Translations under genes and position numbers: made by a program
Shown here: positions 39,749 to 51,056 of the stretch, piece by piece
How positions within the stretch are numbered: the first letter of the stretch is position 1
How the letters are laid out: each line of letters starts with the position of its first letter
The notes under the pieces: generated by a model
Told to the model about the DNA's origin: nothing
The model's database searches: none
The model's input: only the letters and a program-made list of their open reading frames with translations
DNA from: Candidatus Altimarinota bacterium
GTDB lineage: Bacteria; Patescibacteriota; Gracilibacteria; BD1-5; UBA2023
Direction of reading: 5' to 3'
DNA length: 64,000 nt
Assembly (NCBI GenBank): GCA_023260135.1
Contig: JALQWG010000001.1
Location: forward strand, 124,001-188,000

Positions 39749-41701
39749 TTAGACTTCTGGTTTAGTAGTAATAATCTTTTCCTCAAAATATGAAGCAAGG
39801 ATCTGGATACCAACATGTTCACCACTCGCGAAGAAAAGTCCCGTACCAACGGAAGCATTGAGGAGGATATATTTTTCTTGTTCTGTGAGCTTGAATATAT
39901 CCTGGAGCACATCTATAGAGGCTGGGGATTGCTTGAGGAGGAGCTGTATAGATGAGTTGGTTACAATCGCCTTCCCATATGATGACCCCATAAAATCCTC
40001 AACATCCTGTGTGATTGTTGTCACTCAGAGTCAATACTTACGGGCACGCTTCACGAGACCGAAGAGAAAACGGGCAGAATCCTCATACTGCATGATATTC
40101 CATGCTTCATCGACTACGAGCATTCTTTTTTTCTCACTGGATCTCGCTACATTCCAGACATAGTTGAGGAGGATATACATGGCGATAGGACGAAGTATCT
40201 CATCGAGATCTCGGACTGAGAATACGACGAGTCCTCATTTGAGATTCACATTTGTTGGTTCTGAGAATACACCGGCAAATACTCAGAATACGTATTTTTC
40301 GAGACGCTCAGTGAGTCATCTCGCCCCATCCATAGTGTCGAGAACAGAGTGGAGATCCTTCATGAGTGGCATTTCTTTTCATTCCGCACTATCATCTTCC
40401 ATCGTGATACCCTTGAGTGAGTATGTGGTGATGAGGGCTTTTTCTAGTATTGCTTCCTCTGTCGGAGTGATCTCTCAGAGCATGAGACGAACGAGCCCTA
40501 TCATGTTCACGATAGCAGTTCTGAGAAGGTCTCCAGGATGCGATTCTGTATCCTTGAGTCAGCGTGGGAGATCGAATGGATTGATTTTTTCCTTGGAATT
40601 CAGACTGATATTGAGATATGTTCAGCCGACAGTGTCTACGAGTGCTCGGTATTCATTTTCTGGATCGAGGACAATTACATCAGTTCACATCATGAGAGAA
40701 CGAAGTATCTCGAGCTTCACGGCGAATGATTTTCCTCAACCAGACTTCGCAAAAACACACATATTCGCATTTTCTGATGAGAACCTATCAAAAATAATAA
40801 GGGAATTGTTGTGTGTATTGATTCCATAAAATATCCCATCATCCTGCGAGAGAGAGTTGGAAGTGAATGGAAATGTTGTGGAAAGTCCCTTGGTAGAGAT
40901 ATTACGGAAGACATTGACCTCATCACGAGCGAATGGTCCTGTAGCGATAAATCCTTGCTCGGCGCGCAGATATGCTTGCTTGGTGAGGATATTGCGTCCA
41001 GCGAGCATCACATCGAGCTGATTGGATATTTTCTTCATCTCTTCTTCACTCTCAGCATAGGTAGTAATATAGAGAGCGAGATGAAAATACTTCTCCTGTC
41101 CACGAGTCAGTGCCACCTGGAGCTCCTCAACATCCTGTATCTGTGCATCCAGATGCGGATCTCATATAAGTCACTTATCTCGATTGATTGCAACCTGAGA
41201 ACGCAACTGTGTGAGACGCTTACGGAGGAACTTCATCACTCGAGCAGAGTCAACCGGATAGACAAACATTGATATATCGAACTTGATATCCCAGTTAATG
41301 AGTGGAGAGAGCCAGTTTCACTCCAGCACATCCGGATACGCATAAGTGAAAATAGTACGAATATACGTATCACCTATCTGGAGTTTTGTAGCATCGATTC
41401 TCATCATTGCTGGAGCAATCATGTCTTTGACACTCGCGAGAGCTTCTTTGTATTCATCTTCTGTTTGTTTGAGTTCGAGTGCTTCTTCTTTTGTGAGTTT
41501 TTTGTCTGGATCTTCGGGGGACACTATTTCTTTTTTTGATGTGTCGACTATTGGCGAAGGTGTCGATATATTTGTCGATGGAACTTGTATTTTTGGCACA
41601 ACAGACAATACAGGAGCCTCGAGTCATTCGACGTCTCCTGTGAGATTTTTGTATATGAGTTCATTGATGGATGGAATTGCTTGTGTTTGAGTCGGGGACA
41701 T
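39749..41701 (-). CDS. VirB4/TraC-like type IV secretion ATPase
   Basis: 650 residues. The N-terminal 90 are Pro/Ser-rich and acidic; the VirB4 N-domain follows. Walker A is AKSGGGKS at residues 318-325 with one glycine as TGA; the strand after it reads VIVLDPENEYRALV, typical of VirB4/HerA; Walker B is RMLVVDEAWNIM near 526-537; then GLGVTTITQDVEDFM (sensor and arginine region) and NSSIQLLLKQSP close the set. VirB4 ATPases energise pilus and T4SS assembly at the inner membrane. A complete T4SS (VirB6, 8, 9, 10) is not seen nearby. Confidence 0.9.
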
Positions 41702-41722
41702 GCAGAGAAAAGATTATGTATA

Positions 41723-42922
41723 TTAGAGTTCTGGAGCCTTGCGTCACCAATTCCATTCGGTCACATGAGCAAAATCAATAGCATCAGGAATAGTACTGGT
41801 TGTTGTTCCTGGATTGCTGCCAGGGAGATAACGCGCAACTATGAGAGTAATATCATCATACTGCTTGTATTTGTATCCCATGAATGCAGAGAGGTCGATA
41901 GTAATCTGTTGGAATATCGTTGTTGCATCACGTTTGCCACACTTCATGATAGACTCTACGATGCGATCTACACCGAAGAGCATTCAGTTAGGTTCTGATC
42001 GATAATGTGCTTCTGTGATACCATCTGTATAGAGAACTATGACGTCCTCTGGGTCGAACGCTATCTGTTGTTCCTTGAGTATTTTAGAGGAATCCTTTAC
42101 CATACCAAGAGCTACACCACCAGTTTTTACTTTATAGACTTGTTGTTCCTTGGCCTTGTATACGAGGATAAATTCATGACCAGCACCAGTATAATACATA
42201 GCCTTATGTTGAGCATCCCATCTGAGCATCACACAGCTCATCATCATATTTTGTTTGACACGAGGCTTGAGAATACGGTTAGTATTAGCGAGAATCGTGG
42301 CACCATTGAGTTCGCCGAGAGAGAGTGCAGAGATAAGGGCATTTACCGTCATCATAACAAATCCAGATGGCACACCATGTCCTGTAACGTCTCAGACGTA
42401 TATATAGTAGTTTCTATCTTTTCACTCGATGATATCGTAGCTATCTCCACCTACTTCGGTTGCGGGAGTTGTCGCCATTGCAATCTCGAGATTTGGAACA
42501 ATAACTGTCTCTTTATCGAGGATATGTTTCTGGATTTCAGATGCGATCTCCACCTCTGATCGGAGTTTACGACCATCACGGAGTTCATCCTTAAAAACCT
42601 TCAAAATCTGTAAGCTCTTCGTAAAAAATGCAATGAGTTGATTCATTCATTTTGAGAGAGTGTCTGGCTCTACCGTGATAGAATCCTTGGATCCAGTCAT
42701 GAACTTGGCAATCTCTTGGTTCAGGAGCTGAACAGGACCAATATATGACTTGTAGATGATAAAATAGAGTATCGGAAGCTGTCAGACAACTATCATCGCC
42801 ACCATCATCGTACTCGACTCTGCGAAGTCACTCAAAAACCCAACCCCAGCAACCCCGAGGAGGAGAAGAGTATCCACTATTACAAGGATAACAACGACGA
42901 TGTTGAGGATAATGTGGAGCAT
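41723..42922 (-). CDS. membrane-bound SpoIIE/PP2C-family serine phosphatase
   Basis: 399 residues. Two TMs near residues 1-25 and 38-60, a linker helix that may act like HAMP, then the SpoIIE catalytic domain from about 125: EIASEIQKHIL, TEVGGDSYDII (metal site G-G-D-x-Y-D), YVGDVTGHGVPSGFVM (second aspartate, D-x-x-G-H-G), VIVLYTDGITEA (D-G) and YDDITLIVARY (D-D). It lies between two T4SS-type ATPase genes with spacers of about 22-25 bases, so it may dephosphorylate a regulator of that system; this is inference from position. Confidence 0.88.
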
Positions 42923-42946
42923 AAAATCTATTTACAAAGTACGTAT

Positions 42947-45916
42947 TTACGTTCAGCTAATCTGTCATCACGTCTCTTCATCTCGGATAATTCACATACG
43001 TGCTTCGATTTCCATATCGACATATTCTTTTTTTCGACCGTACATTTTTCGTGAATATTCCTTTATAATATTTGCTACCTCTGTATTTTTGTAGGTATTG
43101 TCCCAGAGGGTTTTCATATCAAATGGTCTGGTTGTAGCATTATCGATATTGAGTTTACAGTAAGTCGTAAAATTTGCAATTCCAATTATATCCTGTTGTG
43201 AGAGGAGTGGAGCATATTCTTTTTCGAGATATTCGGCATCCTCGGCACCCACCTTGAACGACATGATGGTTCCCGCATTTCCGAATACTGCATCCTTGAT
43301 CGATGGTTTTCCTCACTTGCCTTGTTTGTCACCTGTACCACCTATCTGCGCGATGAACTGGTGCGCCATGATGAGCGCGAGGCGGTATTTACGGGCTTCG
43401 GAGAGTATCTCGCCGAATGTGTCTGTTGCGAAGTTCTGGAACTCATCCACATAGAGGAAAAAATCCTTGCGTTTTTCTTCTGGAGTATCTGCACGTGACA
43501 TGGCTGCCATATTGATCTTGGATACCATGATGAGACCGAGGAGTTGCGCGTTGAGATCTCCGATTCGTCATTTTGAGAGATTTACCATGAGAACTTTTTG
43601 TTCATCCATCACCTGTCTGAGGTTGAACGCAGACTTGGTCTGACCGATGATATTGCGCATCGTCGTGTTGGTGATAAAAGGACCAAACTTTGCTGAGAAG
43701 AATGGAATCATCTCTTGTTTTTCACGATCTCCCGTCTGGGCATATTCATGCTCCCAGAAGGCTTTTACCATCACGTTTTTGATTTTTGACGTCTTGTACT
43801 TCATGAACGCTTCATCGGTAAAGAGTCTTGGAACATCGATAAGTGTTCCACCCTCTTCCTCATCATCCATGAGCGTGAGACACCCATTGCGGAAGTAGTG
43901 CTGGATACGCGGGCCAAATATCTCATCACCATACATCTTAATAAATATAGATGTGGCATCGAGTGCGGCGCGGTCTTTTTCGATACTCCTGAGTGATGGA
44001 TCAGTCGCGATGATATCGAGCATGTTGAGTCCCATAGGGCGCTCGTAGTCTGCAGGATCAAATACGATCATATCCTTGGCACGCTCCTTGGGTGTGAACG
44101 ATATGATATCCTCGACGAGGTCACCATGTGGGTCGATAACCGCAAGCCCATCGCCATTCCAGAGATCCTGACGTGCAACATATCCGATAAATACTGACTT
44201 ACCTCAACCAGATTTACCAATGATATAGTGATGACGTCCTCGATCTTTTTTGTTAAAATAAATTGGTGTCTTCTGATTGCGATATTCATTCCAACCGAGG
44301 AGAACAGCGTCCTTGTAGAGTGGGAATCATTGGAGACTACGCTGACTATCAATCTGTATTGGCGTCTTTCCTGCATCGATTGGCTTTCCTATATTTTCAC
44401 CCTCGAGAGAGACGGCAACACTTGTGCCATCGAGGAGAACGAGGTTTTTATTCTCATCACGTTTGAGGTTTTTATTCTTGTCGACCGCAAGGAGTGATCC
44501 ATCCTCCGTATAGATATTACCATTCTTGTCGCGCTTGTAGTCCTTGAGGATAAGTGGATCTTTTGGAAACTTGAGATTCGGAGGAGTTGGGAGCATCTTG
44601 TAGTCGAGCCACGATATAATCGGTGACTTGTTGTAGTTGATGTCAGGAAAATGATACATTGTCGTGAGTTCATCCGTCGAGAAGCAACTAATATTCTGAA
44701 ATATTCCTACGAGACGGAACTTGTACGCAAAGTACCGAAGTGGCGTGAAGAGAAACCTGAGAGTGTCTTCCACCATCTGAGGATTGTCGAGTTGATTATT
44801 GTACTCATCGGTAAATATATTGGTCGCGGACACGAGTGTCGAGAGTGCGTTTTTCGCTGAGAGACTCGTATCTGACGCAACGAGGATACGGATAGAGCCC
44901 TCGAATCCTGGTTGACCTGCTGATTCTCCCACCATCTTGTGTGCCTCTGTCTCGGCTTGGTTAAATATCTTATATGCATCACCCGTTGATGCTCCTGGCG
45001 CAGTACTTGCTGATTCTTCATTTTTGACAAAACGATAGAGGATCCATGAGAGTGGTGCGGTTATCACCTTAAAGACAGTTCCGAGTACTCCGAACTTCAT
45101 TCATTTTTTATACTCACCCTTGGCAACGAGTCATGCGGCTTTTTTCGCCTTTTTGTTCCAGCTATGGGAAAGTGGCTTGAGGACAAACTGTATGCTCGCT
45201 ACGTCTGTTTTTTTGAGAGAACCAAAGTTGTTGGTAAAAGACGAAAGTGGATCATCTTCAAAATACTTGTATGTCTTGATAGGGTAGATATCGTCACTCC
45301 TCTTAGAAACTGAAGCAGCCTGGAGAGTATAGCCTACTGGTTTGATCTCGGGCATATCTTTTCTCTGGATAATCTTGACCTCTGCATCTGGATAGTTCGA
45401 TGTTATCTGTTGTATGACGAGTGTTGCATGTTCCTTGTACCCCACAACATAGAAGTGTACGAGTCCATCATGGAAAAAGAGTTCGAGCGATACCTTGGCA
45501 TGATGGAAGATAAAATTCATAATCGTATCCCATGCACTCGACTGAGTGAGATTGTGGATGGACTTGTAGAACACGGTCATGATACCCATTTTCTCCTTGA
45601 AGTCTTTTTTTGTCTCTCGTTCCTTGTCGAGCTTGGAGTCTGCACGCGGAAGAGTGATACGCATATAGACGAGTCTGTCTGCCATGAGTACTTCATACGC
45701 GAGACGGATGATGCGTATAGCAATCCAGACAATGAGGACGAATAAAACAATGTTGAGAAAATTCTCTACCACAAAAACAATACCATCCCAGAGAGTAGAC
45801 CAGAATCCGTCGGTTCACTGTTCCTCACGGGTAGCTGTTCTGAGAGAGATAGCATTCGCTGTGGGTACAAAAAATGTAAGTGTCATCGCAAAAGCGATAT
45901 ATATCCATTGCATCAT
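42947..45916 (-). CDS. VirD4/TraD-like coupling ATPase with long membrane N-terminal region
   Basis: 989 residues in one frame when TGA is Gly; under the standard code it would split into at least six ORFs. A signal-like first helix (MMQWIYIAFAMTLTFFVPTANA) and a second TM (FLNIVLFVLIVWIAIRIIRL near 48-68) lead to a novel domain of about 450 residues that includes a KDEKD-like Asn/Lys repeat (DKNGNIYTEDGSLLAVDKNKNLKRDENKNLV). The motor domain has Walker A IIGKSGGGKSVFIG near 566-579 with TGA in it, VIDPHGDLVED just after, and Walker B FLYVDEFQNFAT near 815-826. The DPHGDL phrase is typical of the TraG/TraD/VirD4 and HerA class. Likely a DNA or protein pump at the inner membrane. First gene of the operon. 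Confidence 0.88.
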
Positions 45917-46080
45917 ATTCTAGAAGTGTATCAGAATAGAATGCTTTTACAAAATATTGAGAATGATTTTCACTTTACAGACTCTGGAAAAGTGGTGGAA
46001 AAAGTATTTCAAACAAAAATTCTCAAAAAAATTGTACTTTTTATTTTTTCTTCTATCATTTTAGGGATTAAATATTTTTT

Positions 46081-47592
46081 ATGCAAAAACTCTTCTCTGC
46101 ATCTATCTATGGAATATCAGGGCAACTCGTAGAGGTCGAAGTCGATGTTGTGACTGGTATGGGACAATTCACCGTTGTCGGTCTCGGCGATGCTGCTATA
46201 CAGGAATCACGAGAGCGTGTACGCAGTGCGCTCAAGAACTCTGGCTATAGTTTTCCTGGTGGTGCACGTATCACGGCAAACCTTGCGCCAGCAGATCTCC
46301 GCAAGAAGTGACCTATCTATGACCTCCCGATTGCGCTCGGCATCCTCGGGAAGGAAGTAGAGTTCAATTCGGATATTATCAAAAACTCCCTATTTCTCTG
46401 AGAACTCGCGCTCGATGGGATAGTGAGACCAATACAATGAGCCCTGCCAGCGACGATACTCGCACGAGAACTTGGGATGAAGTATATATTTCTCCCACGG
46501 GACAATACACCTGAGGCATCTGTAATTCCAGACATAGAGGTGATAGCACTCGATACACTCTCAGATGCTGTCGATATACTCACTGGAGAAAAACCAATCC
46601 CACCATGAGTAAAACGTACAGTTATAGAATCACAAATACACATATGATGAGTGGACTTTGCGCACATCATCGGTCAAGAACACGCAAAAAGAGCACTTCT
46701 CATTGCAGCAGCAGGAGGGCACAATATCCTCCTCGAGTGACCTCCAGGAAGTGGTAAAACCATGCTCGCCAAGGCTCTCGCCTCCATACTCCCCGATATG
46801 GAACTCGAGGAAAAAATCGAGATATCCAAGATATACTCTGTAGCAGGGCTCCTCACCAAGGATAATCCTCTCATAGAGAATCGACCATTCCGCACGATAC
46901 ACCATACAGCGAGTGAGGCTGCCATCATCGGTGGAGGACGAGATTCCAGACCGGGTGAGATATCACTCGCGCACAAGTGAGTACTATTTCTCGATGAGTT
47001 CCTCGAATTCTCGAAGTCTCTCCTCGAGACACTTCGCCAACCACTCGAAGATGGCGAGATAACCATCAATCGAGTCAATCAGTCTTGTCGATATCCTGCT
47101 CGTTTTTCTCTCGTATGAGCCATGAATCCCTGTCCATGTGGGTATATGTGAGACTCTGAAAAATCCTGCATCTGTAGTCCAGTCGCAATAGAGCGCTATC
47201 GATCCAGACTCTCATGACCTATCCTCGACAGAGTCGACATCTATATCAGAGTCCCTCGCGTCAAAACTGGCGAACTTGGCGAAAAACGCTCAGGGAAAAC
47301 AAGCGCAGAACTCAAGCACATCGTCCGCAATGCGAAGCAGATGCAACAAGAACGATTCTCCTGAAAAAATATCCACTCCAATGGAGAAATGTCGAATATT
47401 GATATAGAAAAACTCGGAAATATCAGCGAAGAGGCTATCAATATCGCCATATCTTCGACAGAAAAACTCAAGCTCTCAACCCGCGTCTATTATAGAATAC
47501 TCCGTGTAGCTCGGACTATCGCAGATATCGATAGTTCGCCAACTGTCGAAGTTCGACATATACTCGAGGCACTCTCCTACAGATGAAGCTAG
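46081..47592 (+). CDS. comM: ComM/YifB-type Mg-chelatase-like AAA+ protein
   Basis: 503 residues with about 13 TGA-glycines. N-terminal ChlI-like domain ([37 protein letters not shown]), Walker A GPPGSGKT at 220-227 (first Gly TGA), Walker [11 protein letters not shown], the NPCPCGY zinc-like signature and the C-terminal Mg_chelatase_C domain. ComM is a hexameric helicase that drives branch migration in natural transformation. It diverges from the VirD4-like gene. The protein ends Arg-Gly-Ser with a TGA two codons before TAG. Confidence 0.93.
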
Positions 47593-47610
47593 TTCCAAAA
47601 AAGGTTTCTG

Positions 47611-47825
47611 TTTTTTGCTTCTTTTTTGGATGAACTTTTAGAATCTATCAGCGAGATTTTCGTAAAAAATACAATGTATCTGAATTTTGTATTTTTAGAA
47701 AATGAGCTGTTATCAGATTCAAAAGTGAATCCAGGGAAAGAAGAACCTTTTGTTACTTTTCAGTTATGAAAAGTAAGGAACAAGAAATACTGAATTGCTA
47801 GATACCTTGCGAGTGACAGATACAA
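47611..47825. repeat. intergenic sequence related to the trxB upstream region
   Basis: TTTTTTGCTTCTTTTTTGGATG (47611-47632) and a part near 47776-47825 (AACAAGAAATACTGAATTG ... GCGAGTGACAGA) match strings at 49028-49048 and 49134-49200. So the same non-coding pieces occur before both tsaB and trxB. No ORF is seen in this gap. Confidence 0.5.
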
Positions 47826-47856
47826 AAAAACATAAAAACATCTATTACCATTATCT

Positions 47857-48441
47857 ATGTTTCTCACCATCAATCCCCTCCTTCCACACATATCGTTCAT
47901 CGTCACTGATGGCGTATCTATTGTCGAGCAGTCATTACTAGAAAAGAATCTCGACAATGCTTCGACATTTCCTCGACACTTGGTCGACATCATCGACAGG
48001 TATGATATATCCGAGATATGGTGCGTCGTAGGGCCATGAGCATTTACCCTCATGCGCATAGTGACACTCTCAGTCAATGCAGTCTGACTCGCACGATGAA
48101 TACCCCTGAAGTGAGTACATTTTTTTAATATACTCGGAAATACTCATACACCTATCCTCGAGGCGAATGCACGCGAATACATCATCCGAGAAGATGAATC
48201 TGACAGTCTCATCGCCAAGTCAGAACTCCCACCATGAAGCTATATAGGCATCGTCGAGACAAAAGATTTTACAGAAGACAAAACTTTTGTAGAATACAGA
48301 GAGGATATCTCAGAGATTGTCCGAGTATTCTGAGATACAGAACCCACGAAAACACTTGTTCCTATTTACTTCAAGGCACCCCACATCACATGCTCAAACA
48401 AGAAAACATCTCCCTCCTCCGAGACAACGAGCGCCTCATAA
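47857..48441 (+). CDS. tsaB: TsaB-like tRNA threonylcarbamoyladenosine biosynthesis protein
   Basis: 194 residues with six TGA-glycines. TsaB is the inactive ASKHA-fold partner of TsaD in making t6A37 of tRNA. The key phrase IWCVVGPGAFTLMRIVTLSVNAVGLARGIPLKGV matches the family V-x-x-G-P-G-S-F-T-G-x-R-I-G...A-x-G-L-A. The N-terminal phosphate-1-like strand (FIVTDG) is degenerate, as in TsaB. No tsaD or tsaE is nearby. Its end overlaps the next gene by 52 bases. Confidence 0.72.
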
Positions 48442-48947
48442 TGACGCTTCATAGACACTGGATTATCCTCATATTCCATTTTCTCTATATTTTTATCCTC
48501 GTCATCACCTCTATTGCACTACTAGCATTCAGGTCAGACATCATGGAGCTCACAGGCGAGGCAATCTACTGGTGAGTAATGTCGATATTCTGGATCGTGG
48601 GTCTCACATTTATCCTCCTCGACTGGATGAACGATGAACTCGATCTCTTTATCATCACAGATACACGAATCATCGGTATCGATCAGGTCTCTGCACTCAC
48701 ACGGAGTGTCAGCGAATGTTCTCTCGATAGAGTCCAGGAGGTCAATGCTCAGACATCCGGAATACTGGAGACAATATTCGGATTCGGAGATGTGCATATC
48801 CGTACAGCGAGTGAGACATCCAACATGGTGATACGATACGCACCAGATCCGATAGAAAATGCTCGTCGCATCAACAACGTCATCAGTGAATACCGCAATG
48901 GAAAAACCCAGACAACAGTATCCGAGCCCACAAAAGAAACACTATAA
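48390..48947 (+). CDS. bPH2 (bacterial PH domain) membrane protein
   Basis: 185 residues with one TGA-glycine. Two TMs (WIILIFHFLYIFILVITSIALLAF; MSIFWIVGLTFILLDW) then a bacterial PH-like domain: LDLFIITDTRIIGIDQVSALTRSVSECSLDRVQEVNAQTSGILETIFGFGDVHIRTAS, the usual DUF304/bPH2 pattern (ITxxRII ... L.rIqdV ... fG.G.v.i.TAs). Function unknown. It starts inside the tsaB-like gene, so the two are translationally coupled. Confidence 0.83.
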
Positions 48948-48950
48948 CTG

Positions 48951-48979
48951 AAAATCCTCTTGCAAAATAGAGGGTTTTT
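48951..48979 (+). terminator. terminator after the bPH2 gene
   Basis: AAAATCCTCT with AGAGGGTTTT (one T-G pair) and a T5 tail. Confidence 0.7.
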
Positions 48980-49056
48980 CATATTATGAGAATAATTCTC
49001 ATTAAAGATGAGCTTTACTTGCTTTGGTTTTTGCTTCTTTTTTGGATGTGCTCCGC

Positions 49057-49126
49057 TTTTGTCATCCTGACGAAGGAAGGATCTGCTTCTGAAAAATACA
49101 GATTCCTCCGTTTTCGGAATGACAAA
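49057..49126. repeat. interspersed palindromic intergenic repeat, short copy
   Basis: TTTTGTCATCCTGACGAAGGA ... TCCTCCGTTTTCGGAATGACAAA, 70 bases. The same sequence recurs at 51623 with few changes. Outer arms TTTTGTCATTCCG/CGGAATGACAAA pair imperfectly. Confidence 0.75.
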
Positions 49127-49248
49127 CCAAAGTAACAAGAAACACTGGATTGTTTCGCCGTTCTGCAACGGGGCAGGATCAAGCCTCGCGAGTGACAGAC
49201 TCAAATCCACAGTTATTCCCTTTTAACTATTACTTATTACCTCTTCTT

Positions 49249-50163
49249 ATGTACGACGTTATCATCATCGGCGCTGGTTCTGCAGGACTTCCTGCAGGTA
49301 TGTATGCAAGCCGCTACAAGCTGTCCAATCTCATCATCGGCGAGATGCCAGGTGGCGCACTCGCAACCTCTCACTGTGTCGAGAACTATCCAGGAACACT
49401 CTCCGCTCCAGGTGGCGACATCATGCGGAACTTCATGGAGCATGCCAAAGTGGCAGGATCTGAGATCCTCCAAGACCGTGTCGAAGAAGTGTCGAAAATT
49501 GGCGAAAATCGCTTCTCTGTCCATACTATGGGTGGAAAAGTATTTGAATCCAAGCGAATCATCCTCGCGACAGGCAACGAATACAAGATGCTCGGCGTTC
49601 CAGGAGAAAAGGAATTCTACGGACAATGAGTCTCATACTGTGCTACCTGTGATGGCAACTTCTATAAGTGACTCACAGTCGCAGTCATCGGCGCAGGTAA
49701 CACTGCTATCACTGAGGCTCTCTACCTCGCAGAAATCTGTAAAGAGGTACATATCCTCGTCCGCTCTGATCGTATCCGCGCTGAGGATATCTGGGTGGAG
49801 AAGGCGAAGGCCGCTCAGAATATCGTCATTCACATGAATACTCAGGCGAAGGAAGTCATCGGAAGCATGATGGGAGTAACAGGACTACGTTTACAAGATG
49901 ACTCAATACTACCTCTCGATGGAGTATTCGTCGCCATTGGCTCGACACCATTCACTCGGATTGTCGACAGCCTCTCTCCTGACAAGGATGCAGATGGTAC
50001 ACTCATCGTCGACAAACGCCAAGAGACAAGTGTCAAAGGATTATACGCCGCTGGCGATGTGACAACCAACTCGAACAAGTTCCGCCAGACAATCATGTCA
50101 GCCGCTGAGGGATGTCTCGCAGCGAATAGTGTACATGAGGATATACTCAGATTAGGACATTAA
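49249..50163 (+). CDS. trxB: thioredoxin reductase
   Basis: 304 residues with two TGA-glycines. Rossmann FAD motif IIIGAGSAGLPAGMYASRY at the start; redox pair C131-A-T-C134 in SYCATCDGNFY; NADPH motif VAVIGAGNTAITEALYLA; and the terminal FAD motif GLYAAGDVTTN-S-N-KFRQTIMSAAEGCLAAN. It keeps thioredoxin reduced with NADPH. The ATG at 49249 fits the family start; the longer open frame upstream lies partly in a repeat region and is not coding. Its terminator is at 50165. Confidence 0.92.
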
Positions 50164-50164
50164 G

Positions 50165-50189
50165 AAAAGAGGCTCTTGCCTCTTTTTTG
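50165..50189 (+). terminator. terminator after trxB
   Basis: AAAAGAGGC-TCTT-GCCTCTTTT stem with T6. Confidence 0.87.
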
Positions 50190-50230
50190 CTTTTTTATAT
50201 ACTCTGTCAGTTATTTTCAACTATTTTCCT

Positions 50231-51001
50231 ATGTGACGTTGACCTACCGTAGCCGCCCAAAAAGATAAAAATGCCAAAGCAAAAGCAAAAGTATTCACCA
50301 TACATGCCAAACTCATCGCCCTCGCAGCTGAGAAATGAGCCGATGTGAATCTCAATACGGCTCTCGCGGATGCTATCCACACAGCCAAGAAGGATGGAGT
50401 AACAGCTGATGTCATCGACAGGGCAGTGAAGCGTGGTGCAGGACTCGATAAGGAATCAGCCAAGATCGAAGAGATATTTTATGAGGGGTATGCTCCAGGA
50501 GGAACTGCCATCATCGTGCGTGCCCTCACTGACAATCGCAATCGTACAGCACCGAATATGCGTCATATATTCTCTGCTTTTGGTGGAAATATGGGGGAGA
50601 CTGGGTCTGTGTCGAACTTCGCCTTCGACTATGTGGGTCTCATTACACTCGAGATGCCTACTGATATGGATGCATTCGAGATGGCGATACTCGACACGGA
50701 TGCGCAGGACTATGGAGTAGAAGATGGACAGATGGTCGTCAAGACCGACAAGCACAGCTTCCTCAGTGTGAAGGCAGGACTCGAGAAGGCTGGATATACT
50801 ATCGTATCGAGCACGCTCGGATACAGCGCGAAGAACTATACAGAAGTGACTGACTTCGACAATGCTCTGAAGATATACAAGATGCTCGAAGAGTTCGACG
50901 CTGACGAAGATGTCGAAAATGTCTGGAATACAGCCGATATCTCTGATACTCTCTGGGCAGAGGTCGAAACATTCGTCGAGAGTAAAAAATTCCGAACATA
51001 A
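50231..51001 (+). CDS. yebC: YebC/PmpR-family protein
   Basis: 256 residues. The family start M-G-R-G is encoded ATG-TGA-CGT-TGA, so two of the first four codons are TGA. The remainder shows the three YebC domains: KAKAKVFTIHAKLIALAAEKGADVNLNTALADAIHTAKKDGVTADVIDRAVKRGAG, then FYEGYAPGGTAIIVRALTDNRNRTAPNMRHIFSAFGGNMGETGSVSNFAFDY, then the C-terminal DQ..LLE-type part. YebC proteins relieve ribosome stalling or act as regulators, depending on lineage. Normal length. Confidence 0.92.
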
Positions 51002-51056
51002 TTCTCTTGTATTTTTGCAACTATAGTCTATAATTGGTGCGTATTAATTTTCACTT

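Noticed and set aside
37777-45916. Integrative conjugative element or prophage
   Set aside because: There is no relaxase, integrase, phage structural gene or attachment repeats, and codon use and TGA reading match the flanks.
49150-49248. Upstream extension of the trxB ORF
   Set aside because: Family alignment starts at 49249 with MYDVIIIGAG; the upstream 33 codons overlap a non-coding repeat region.
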